From Candidatus Bathyarchaeota archaeon (GTDB lineage Archaea > Thermoproteota > Bathyarchaeia > 40CM-2-53-6), in contig VBBV01000139.1 in NCBI GenBank assembly GCA_005883695.1, positions 1 through 5,145 on the forward strand: a DNA stretch of 5,145 nucleotides, written 5' to 3'. Under the pieces are notes generated by a model, which searched no databases, was not told the DNA's origin, and was given only the letters and a program-made list of their open reading frames with translations. Each line of letters begins with the position of its first letter. Positions within the stretch are counted from its first letter, which is position 1. The translations under genes and the position numbers were made by a program. Shown piece by piece: positions 1 to 4,672 of this stretch.

Positions 1-450
1 TAGGCTTACGCCTCTTCTCTTCGCTTCTTCCAGAATTCCGCCAACGTTTCCTGGCACACCCTGCTTTGCCAGTCTTGCTTTGATCTTCAGTACGACAGGG
101 GTTTCGATCGTGTCAACTTTGTCTATCTCGATATTAGCAAATGTAGGATCGTAGAGTATTCCACCGCCGGGAGCTACCTCCTCAGCATGGCGGATGAGGG
201 TCTCCGCGTCGAACGTCGCTAGGACGTTCACGTCGTTTACGTGGGACCTGATCTTTTCGCTGTTGACCCTGACTTCGAAGTAGCTGTGAGGTCCTTTGAT
301 GCTGGAGTAGTACTCTCGGAGCCCGAAGGTCCAGAGCCCACCCAGCACGCACGCTCCCGCGAAAATGTTAGCTGATGAATCGACTCCGCTACCCTGCGGA
401 CCTCCTGTCATCCAAGACAGATCGTTGACCTTGGCAATCGCACGACTCAT
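1..450 (-). CDS. 2-oxoacid:ferredoxin oxidoreductase alpha subunit, N-terminal gamma domain (partial)
   Basis: The reading frame is open from the ATG at 450 to the left edge, giving 150 codons without a stop; the C-terminal part lies outside the window. The protein is the start of the alpha subunit of a 2-oxoacid:ferredoxin oxidoreductase (the KorA/OorA type, gamma domain fused in front of the pyrimidine-binding domain). This cytoplasmic enzyme uses TPP and Fe-S clusters to oxidise 2-oxoacids with CoA to acyl-CoA, passing electrons to ferredoxin. Visible hallmarks are TGGPQGSGVDSSANIFA at residues 15-31 and REYYSSIKGPHSYFEVRV at 45-62, both typical of the gamma domain. The start is well supported: GGAGG at 463-459 lies 8 bases upstream. 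The partner beta subunit, which carries TPP and the cluster, is not in the window and would be expected beyond the left edge. Substrate (2-oxoglutarate, pyruvate or broad) cannot be told from this part. Confidence 0.9.
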   Translation of the reverse strand, partial: MSRAIAKVNDLSWMTGGPQGSGVDSSANIFAGACVLGGLWTFGLREYYSSIKGPHSYFEVRVNSEKIRSHVNDVNVLATFDAETLIRHAEEVAPGGGILYDPTFANIEIDKVDTIETPVVLKIKARLAKQGVPGNVGGILEEAKRRGVSL

Positions 451-454
451 CGTT

Positions 455-607
455 TTAGCCTCCGGTGGCCTTGTCGTATCCGATGGCACAGTCACAGCTT
501 TGACTCTGGGCGCAGTAGGGACATGAGCACTGACAACTGTCCATTTCATAGTTGCAGTTTGGGCAAGCGTACGTATCGCTTTCAGCGGTCAGAACAATAT
601 CCCCCGC
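455..607 (-). CDS. Small cysteine-rich putative metal-binding protein, coupled to the oxidoreductase alpha gene; start unclear
   Basis: A 50-codon open frame ends with TAA at 457-455, four bases before the oxidoreductase ATG. It holds eight cysteines in 26 residues, arranged CxxC-x6-CxCxCxxC-x5-CxC (codons 15-40 of the open frame), followed by the tail AIGYDKATGG. This density suggests binding of one or two zinc ions or an Fe-S cluster; I do not recognise a named family. Its last codons include the GGAGG that serves the next gene, so translation of the two is probably coupled. The start is a problem: there is no ATG, GTG or TTG in frame before the first cysteine, and TGA at 610-608 closes the frame upstream. 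A GTG at 611-609 would join the frame if the G5 run (C601-C605 on the plus strand) were one base shorter, giving 51 residues. ATG at 544 would leave only 29 residues and lose the first CxxC. A conserved, expressed gene is likely but not proven. Confidence 0.6.
   Translation of the reverse strand, partial: AGDIVLTAESDTYACPNCNYEMDSCQCSCPYCAQSQSCDCAIGYDKATGG
459..463 (-). promoter_or_regulatory. Shine-Dalgarno GGAGG for the oxidoreductase alpha gene
   Basis: GGAGG on the minus strand lies 8 bases before the ATG at 450. It sits inside the final Gly-Gly codons of the small cysteine-rich frame, which fixes the downstream start and suggests translational coupling. Confidence 0.75.
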
Positions 608-612
608 TCACA

Positions 613-627
613 ATCGTTAAGAACGAT
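613..627. repeat. Short inverted repeat ATCGTT-AAG-AACGAT
   Basis: A perfect 6-base inverted repeat with a 3-base centre lies just upstream of the cysteine-rich frame, between the two divergent transcription units. It could be an operator half-site pair for a dimeric regulator or may be chance. At this length chance cannot be excluded. Confidence 0.3.
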
Positions 628-634
628 GGTTCGA

Positions 635-640
635 CATAAG
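635..640 (-). promoter_or_regulatory. Weak TATA-like element for the cysteine-rich/oxidoreductase unit
   Basis: CTTATG on the minus strand lies 24-29 bases upstream of the GTG at 611. That is the spacing expected of an archaeal TATA box driving a leaderless transcript starting at this GTG. No Shine-Dalgarno precedes the GTG, which also fits a leaderless message. The match to the consensus is weak. Confidence 0.3.
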
Positions 641-662
641 GCTTCACCTGGACAATTCTTGA

Positions 663-670
663 TCTATAAT
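663..670 (+). promoter_or_regulatory. TATA-like element for the surface-protein pair
   Basis: TCTATAAT is the best TATA-box match in the divergent region. Transcription would start about 25 bases downstream, near 692-697, leaving a 5' leader of about 45-50 bases before the ATG at 742. Read on the other strand it is ATTATAGA, also TATA-like, so it could serve either direction. Confidence 0.4.
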
Positions 671-731
671 CCTAGTCCCATGCATTCTTACTACTTGAAT
701 AAGACTAATGAACGCTGAAATCGACGAAGTT

Positions 732-735
732 GAGG
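732..735 (+). promoter_or_regulatory. Shine-Dalgarno GAGG that decides the start at 742
   Basis: GAGG lies 6 bases before the ATG at 742 and overlaps the alternative in-frame TTG at 730. This favours the ATG as the true start. Confidence 0.6.
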
Positions 736-741
736 AAGAAT

Positions 742-1323
742 ATGAATCGGAAAAAACAATGGATAGGCGCATCAATTCTACTCGCAACATTTGTGCTTGC
801 ATTACCAACGCTAACTCCGCACGTGAGCGCGGGTCCAGTTACCGAGAAATGCGTCGGATGCGGGATCACAATGCTCTCTCCAGGCTCAAACGGTGCACTC
901 AACAACCAATCGACCGTCGGTCCAACATTCCTCGTATCCTTCGCTGTCAAGAACTTCAGCTTCGTCCAACCAGGCACCTTCAAAGATGTCAACATCACTA
1001 ACTCCCAAGGTCTACAGGAGGGCCACATTCACGTGTTCGTCGATGGCGTGTACAACGAGATCTGGACCAGCTCAAACGGAATACCGCTAACTCTCAACAG
1101 TGGCTCGCACACGATCAAGCTTGAACTCGTAAGCGACTTCCACCTCCCATTCAGCCCCGACGTCTCGGCCTCCACCACCGTAACCGTTGCTAACGGAGCA
1201 GACACATTACAGTCAACAGCAATGAACGCACAGAACTATAGCCTAGGCGCACTAATAGTCGCAGTAATCGCACTGATCCTAGTGGCCTATGTTGCGTTCA
1301 AGCCCAAACCAAAAACTACTTAG
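742..1323 (+). CDS. Secreted, C-terminally membrane-anchored beta-sandwich protein (DUF4399-like), function unknown
   Basis: The protein has 193 residues from the ATG at 742; the in-frame TTG at 730 would add four. An N-terminal signal peptide is visible (positive MNRKK, hydrophobic 8-24, likely cleavage near SAG at 29-31). A CxxC follows at 37-40. The globular part runs to about residue 150. It contains EGHIHVFVDG at 93-102, a SGSHTIKLELV strand at 120-130 and a DFHLPFSPDV loop at 132-141. This order resembles the DUF4399-type domain: GH-H-V-x-V-D-G, then a Gly-His turn, then a D-x-H-x-P loop. A transmembrane helix spans about 168-186, followed by a short basic tail, so the domain should face outside. 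His95, His97, His123, His134 and the CxxC could form a metal site; this is inference. It overlaps the cupredoxin gene by 35 bases, which suggests a joint role in extracytoplasmic copper or redox chemistry. No enzymatic function can be assigned. Confidence 0.8.
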   Translation: MNRKKQWIGASILLATFVLALPTLTPHVSAGPVTEKCVGCGITMLSPGSNGALNNQSTVGPTFLVSFAVKNFSFVQPGTFKDVNITNSQGLQEGHIHVFVDGVYNEIWTSSNGIPLTLNSGSHTIKLELVSDFHLPFSPDVSASTTVTVANGADTLQSTAMNAQNYSLGALIVAVIALILVAYVAFKPKPKTT

Positions 1324-1897
1324 ACGAAGCCCCGACAACGGGGCACGTCCCCTTTTTCTCAAGACTTTCACATTACTGACACTCGTGATCGCACTCACCC
1401 CTCTAATCCAGAGCGGTTCTTTCAATGCTCACGCATCTGGCCAAGCCAATGTTGCCATAATCGACAATGCATTTCTCCCTAAGCACATCAACGTTACAAC
1501 AGGCACCACTGTGATCTGGGATTACGCAAGCAATTGGAGCAGCCTTCACACAGTGACATCCGTAGGAAATACTACGCAAGGAGGAACCCCCTTGCTAAAC
1601 AGTGGAACCCTCCACCCAGGCCAAAGTTACAGCTATACCTTCTACCAACCCGGCGTTTACACCTACCAGTGCTCCTACCATTTCACAACCCCTGCAATGA
1701 GTAACGCTTGGGTCAACGTGACTGGAGCCCCAATTACCCCTCCTCTTACGCAGAATCCTCCACCCAACTACACCCTCATCACAGTCGCGGCGATAACAGT
1801 AGCCGCGGTGATTGTAGCAACGCTTGCCCTGTTTGTCAGGAAGAAAAAACGGAGGACTTCCGTTGCTCCAACTTCACGTCAAAACGCCAAACCGTAG
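1289..1897 (+). CDS. Membrane-anchored cupredoxin (plastocyanin-like blue copper protein)
   Basis: The product has 202 residues. After a long basic N-region (1-25) comes a hydrophobic signal segment (26-40) with likely cleavage after the AHA/S near 47-50. The cupredoxin domain covers about 52-145. Type 1 copper ligands are apparent: His87 in LHTVTS, Cys128 and His131 in YQCSYH, and probably Met137. GTTVIWDY at 72-79 is the usual strand before the first histidine. The Cys-to-Met spacing is C-x2-H-x5-M, one residue longer than in plastocyanin. A proline-rich linker (148-160) leads to a transmembrane helix (about 162-183) and a KKKRR stop-transfer tail, so the copper domain sits outside the membrane. 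Five N-x-S/T sites (69, 82, 94, 143, 160) could be glycosylated. The role is probably one-electron transfer at the cell surface. The start overlaps the upstream gene; TTG at 1292 is an alternative, while GTG at 1385 would remove the basic N-region and much of the hydrophobic core. Confidence 0.88.
   Translation: MLRSSPNQKLLRRSPDNGARPLFLKTFTLLTLVIALTPLIQSGSFNAHASGQANVAIIDNAFLPKHINVTTGTTVIWDYASNWSSLHTVTSVGNTTQGGTPLLNSGTLHPGQSYSYTFYQPGVYTYQCSYHFTTPAMSNAWVNVTGAPITPPLTQNPPPNYTLITVAAITVAAVIVATLALFVRKKKRRTSVAPTSRQNAKP
1329..1357 (+). terminator. GC-rich hairpin followed by a T5 run at the gene junction
   Basis: GCCCCG (1329-1334), loop ACAA, CGGGGC (1339-1344) form a perfect 6-base-pair stem starting six bases after the first gene's stop codon. 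A TTTTT run follows at 1353-1357. It resembles an intrinsic terminator, but the T run starts 9 bases after the stem, and the element lies inside the cupredoxin coding frame if that gene starts at 1289. It may partly reduce transcription or translation of the second gene rather than end the transcript. Confidence 0.4.
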
Positions 1898-1931
1898 AAA
1901 CTAGAACAATCAGCCGCGTATCAGAGAAGAA

Positions 1932-2456
1932 TCATGCAAGACTCTCCGGATAAGTAATCTGGGCACCCTCGATATGAGCCCATCTTGTCAGTGAGTGTTT
2001 TGTACGTTTTTTGATCGTCATGATGTGTTCCACCGGAATCCCTCGGATGGTGAGGGCGTCAGCGATCAACCAGCGATGGCATCGCCAAGGCAGAACCTCC
2101 GCACACATGATAGCAACTTGACTGTTTTTTGCTAGCCCAATCAGTTGGTCGATGCCTTTCGCGAACTCTTGCGTTTGCATGTAGTCAGCGAATCCTCTGA
2201 AGGAGAGATTCCTCCAGCCCATGTTCGAGGAATCTGCTTTGGGACGACGCAAGCCGCCCAGCTGCTTCATTAGAACATAGGCTATCGCGGACTGCTTCAG
2301 GCTCTCGGACAGAGAGTCTTGGTTGAATTGCGGGTTACGCCTTGAGCGAGGGATTGTGCGGACATCGACGAGTCGCGTGACGGTATGAGCGCGGAGGATG
2401 TCTAGAAAGTCATCTAGTGCTCGCGTTGAGTGTCCGATGGTTAGAATCAGCACCAA
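1932..2456 (-). CDS. DUF488 family protein
   Basis: The 174-residue product is a full-length DUF488 protein. Visible family motifs are TIGHSTR at 6-12, LVDVRTIPRSRRNPQFN at 29-45, the LGGLRRP segment at 66-72, GWRNLSFRGFADYM at 80-93 and CAEVLPWRCHR at 118-128. The two conserved cysteines (118, 126) with the PWRCHR arginines and histidine look like an active or binding site. The biochemical role of this small cytoplasmic family is not established, so none is given. The start is TTG at 2456 or GTG at 2453; no ATG fits, and TIGHS lies just after either. It begins 7 bases after the chaperonin stop codon, so it is most likely the last gene of that operon. It converges with the cupredoxin gene across 34 bases; a pyrimidine-rich stretch follows its stop on the minus strand, but no clear terminator is seen. 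Confidence 0.88.
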   Translation of the reverse strand: MVLILTIGHSTRALDDFLDILRAHTVTRLVDVRTIPRSRRNPQFNQDSLSESLKQSAIAYVLMKQLGGLRRPKADSSNMGWRNLSFRGFADYMQTQEFAKGIDQLIGLAKNSQVAIMCAEVLPWRCHRWLIADALTIRGIPVEHIMTIKKRTKHSLTRWAHIEGAQITYPESLA

Positions 2457-2463
2457 GGAATGC

Positions 2464-4023
2464 TCAAGATTTTATTCTCAGCAACAAAGAGACCAGCTCG
2501 TAGGCTCTGTGAATGTTGGCCCTGTTCACGGAGCCAAGCTCGATCACGTTCGCTTCGTACATATCGACGCATCCCTGCTCGCCTACACCCATCGCCTGCT
2601 GCCCATTTGCGTGATGATTGCGGAGCTGAATCATCATATCAATGGGATCAAGGCCGTAGTTGCGCGATAGGCATTCGGGTATTTTTTCCAGCGAGTCGGC
2701 GAACGCATTAATCACAAATTGCTCCCTTCCCTCAAATGTTAGTGCGTATTTTCTGAGTTGTAAAGCTAATTCAACGAGGATTGCTCCTCCCCCAGGAACC
2801 ACTTTCGGGTTAGAACGTGAATGCTTCAAGATGAGAAGCGCCCTCTTCACAGTTTTTTCCAGTTCCTCAACGAGCTCAGGACTGCCGCCGCGAAGCACTA
2901 ACGCCGCGCCTCGATCGCATTGAAGGATTGAGATTTCTTCCGGTTTGATCTTGTCAATCTCAAGCCTTCTCGCTGTACCGACGTCCTCTTTCCGAAGCTG
3001 GTCAGCATTCCCGACAATAGTGGCTCCAGTGGCTTTTGCAGCCGTCTCGAACTCATCGGTAGCTACGAAATGCATCGCGAAAATTCTTTGTCTGCTTAGC
3101 TGGTCGGAGATTCTATCCGCCATCTTGGATCGACAGATCAAGACATTGGCCCCAGACATCTTCACCATATCCACTAGATGAAGTCGGAGGCGAGCCTCTT
3201 CCGATTTGAAAATCTGAATCTGTTCTTGGCTCGTAATGTTCAGTTTGGTTGAGAAGGGACCTTCATCCACCGATTTCAGTTCGAGCCGCTTGATCTCAAG
3301 TTTGGTTAGGAACGCTATTTTTGGCTGGTCGACCCAATCTGGCATGCTTGGATGCGCCTTGCCTTTCTTGATTATGACTCCGCGAACTAGGTCGGAGTCA
3401 TCTGTCTGGCCGCCGGGCTTCTTCACAATCTGGACTCTGTTGACGTCAATCAATCCATCTTCTACTACACGGCTGATTGCCTCGGATAGATGCCTCTGCA
3501 ACTTTGGACCGAGAAGGTCCCTTCCGCAATCGATTACCTTCAAGAGCTGCTCGTCGAGGTCCTTAGCAGCATTCGTCGCGATTTCGTTGATGATTGCGGC
3601 TGATTTTTCAGTTGCTTTCAGATATCCGTCCAGAATCGTATTAGGATGGAAACCAATCTCGATCAATTTGTCAGCCTCCGCTAGGAGCGCGGAGACGAGA
3701 ACGAGCAGGGTGGAGATTCCGTCGCCAATGTGCTGGCGCTGTATCTTCGCCGCTTCTGCGAGGGTCATTATTGCTGGGTACTCTATTCCTAATTCGTCGA
3801 CGACTTCGACGGGATCTTTGGTGACCTTCATCACCATTTCAGGACCTCTGTGATAAGTTACGAGTTTGTACGCGCCTTTGGGCCCGAGGGTGCCGCCGAT
3901 CTTAAACGCGGCCAGTGATGCAAAGTTTAGGTTCTGTCGCCAGACTTCTTTGCCACTTATTCTTCCGCGGTTTTTCTGGAGGATCTGCGGGGTTGCAGGC
4001 AGAACCGGTTGAGCTAGAGCCAT
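2464..4023 (-). CDS. Divergent group II chaperonin (thermosome-like) with degenerate ATPase motifs
   Basis: At 519 residues this is a nearly complete thermosome/CCT-family subunit with equatorial, intermediate and apical domains in the usual order. Recognisable parts are TLGPKG at 45-50 (nucleotide loop), GDGIST at 100-105 (usual GDGTT[TS]), an apical segment from DSDLVRGVII (209-218) through GANVLIC (291-297) to ATGATIV (331-337), PGGGA at 410-414 and YGLDPIDM at 456-463. Deviations are striking. The usual NDGAT loop reads KDPVE (69-73). GMDKM after the first loop reads GAYKL (50-54). The catalytic aspartate in the family motif DAL is Arg394 (KRAL). The C-terminus stops at LLLRIKS, lacking the usual IDDVIA strand and Gly/Met-rich tail. 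Asp101 of GDG is kept. Canonical subunits fold proteins in ATP-driven double rings in the cytoplasm; this one likely binds nucleotide poorly or does not hydrolyse it. It could be an accessory subunit of a hetero-oligomer or a repurposed ring. It lies 6 bases after the nucleotidyltransferase-like gene. Confidence 0.93.
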   Translation of the reverse strand: MALAQPVLPATPQILQKNRGRISGKEVWRQNLNFASLAAFKIGGTLGPKGAYKLVTYHRGPEMVMKVTKDPVEVVDELGIEYPAIMTLAEAAKIQRQHIGDGISTLLVLVSALLAEADKLIEIGFHPNTILDGYLKATEKSAAIINEIATNAAKDLDEQLLKVIDCGRDLLGPKLQRHLSEAISRVVEDGLIDVNRVQIVKKPGGQTDDSDLVRGVIIKKGKAHPSMPDWVDQPKIAFLTKLEIKRLELKSVDEGPFSTKLNITSQEQIQIFKSEEARLRLHLVDMVKMSGANVLICRSKMADRISDQLSRQRIFAMHFVATDEFETAAKATGATIVGNADQLRKEDVGTARRLEIDKIKPEEISILQCDRGAALVLRGGSPELVEELEKTVKRALLILKHSRSNPKVVPGGGAILVELALQLRKYALTFEGREQFVINAFADSLEKIPECLSRNYGLDPIDMMIQLRNHHANGQQAMGVGEQGCVDMYEANVIELGSVNRANIHRAYELVSLLLRIKS

Positions 4024-4029
4024 CTTCGT

Positions 4030-4638
4030 CTAACCGAACATATGTCGGCTTCTCATAACAGCCTCATGGATCTTTATCGCTCGGTCCGTCCACCCAAGAC
4101 CTGAATAGAGTTCGCTTTTCATCTTAAGCGGAACTATCGGCATCTTAACACCTAGCACATATACGTAGTCCGGGTCGAAGTCGAGAGGGTCTCCCCAATC
4201 CCACCCGCCCACCTTGATCTGTAGATTTCCATGGACGTCGAGCACAGAGCCTTCAACGTCGAATCGAGACATATAGCTCCTGATCCATACCTTGTGGAGC
4301 TTCAGGTCGACGCTGGCTTCTCTATCTAACTCTCTCTCAACCACGTGAGGAGGCTCAACCTGATACTTGACTAGCTTTCGCGCAACCTCGTCGCATCCAT
4401 CCTTAGTGCTGAGTATGGCGATATGGTTGGGTTGTACATTGACGCCTGATATTACCTCCGCGACATCGCCTCCGATGGCCCATTTGTTTTTGCAATCCAT
4501 GAGTGCTTTTCCGATGATAATTGTCGCATCAAGCAATGGCTTGCTGAGAACTACGAGTTCTTCTGGCCTAGGGATTCTGCTCTGGATCTGGGGTAGATCC
4601 ATAGGCTTCAGTTTATCCGAGAGTCTTAGGGCTGGCAT
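4030..4638 (-). CDS. Nucleotidyltransferase-fold protein lacking the usual metal-binding acidic pair
   Basis: The product has 202 residues and no signal or membrane segment. The layout matches small proteins of the DNA polymerase beta-type nucleotidyltransferase superfamily. There is a helix (35-49), then WAIGGDVAEVISGV at 53-66 (the usual [IV]GG-x-A motif), a strand at 71-78, a strand-rich middle ending in YVYVLGVKMPIVP at 158-170, and KSELYSGLGWTDRAIKI at 174-190. In active members the last block reads like a lysine-rich helix plus a K-D-x-x-D motif. The acidic D-x-D expected after GG is NHIAIL (71-76), so His72 and Ala74 replace the metal ligands. Transfer activity is therefore doubtful, and a binding or scaffolding role is possible. 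The start at 4638 is supported by GGAG 8 bases upstream. It is the first of three tightly packed genes with the chaperonin and DUF488 and follows the GMC oxidoreductase gene by 34 bases. Fold assignment is by motif order only. Confidence 0.6.
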   Translation of the reverse strand: MPALRLSDKLKPMDLPQIQSRIPRPEELVVLSKPLLDATIIIGKALMDCKNKWAIGGDVAEVISGVNVQPNHIAILSTKDGCDEVARKLVKYQVEPPHVVERELDREASVDLKLHKVWIRSYMSRFDVEGSVLDVHGNLQIKVGGWDWGDPLDFDPDYVYVLGVKMPIVPLKMKSELYSGLGWTDRAIKIHEAVMRSRHMFG

Positions 4639-4646
4639 ATGCCCAT

Positions 4647-4650
4647 CTCC
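4647..4650 (-). promoter_or_regulatory. Shine-Dalgarno GGAG for the nucleotidyltransferase-like gene
   Basis: GGAG on the minus strand is 8 bases before the ATG at 4638. An ATG at 4646 is out of frame. The 34-base gap to the upstream gene shows no TATA-like box, so this gene is probably read from a transcript that starts inside or before the GMC oxidoreductase gene. Confidence 0.6.
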
Positions 4651-4672
4651 TTGACGTACTAGTGAATCGCTG

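Noticed and set aside
708..1001. Plus-strand 97-codon frame starting with ATG at 708
   Set aside because: It overlaps the surface-protein gene almost fully in another frame, lacks a family signature or hydrophobic core, and its composition (Arg, Ser and Cys rich) fits an out-of-frame reading.
705..1028. Minus-strand 107-codon frame opposite the first surface-protein gene
   Set aside because: Antisense shadow; the plus-strand product has a signal peptide, a recognisable domain and a membrane anchor, while this frame shows no motif.
1898..1931. Bidirectional terminator in the convergent gap
   Set aside because: No hairpin was found and T runs are very short on both strands; only a short pyrimidine-rich stretch on the minus strand is present, too weak to call.
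2398..2711. Two overlapping plus-strand frames across the DUF488/chaperonin junction
   Set aside because: Both are antisense to well-recognised genes and carry no conserved motif or plausible ribosome binding site.
3236..3853. Long plus-strand frame (205 codons) opposite the chaperonin
   Set aside because: The minus strand encodes a clear chaperonin over the same bases. The antisense product is Ser/Arg rich with no domain, as expected of a mirror frame.
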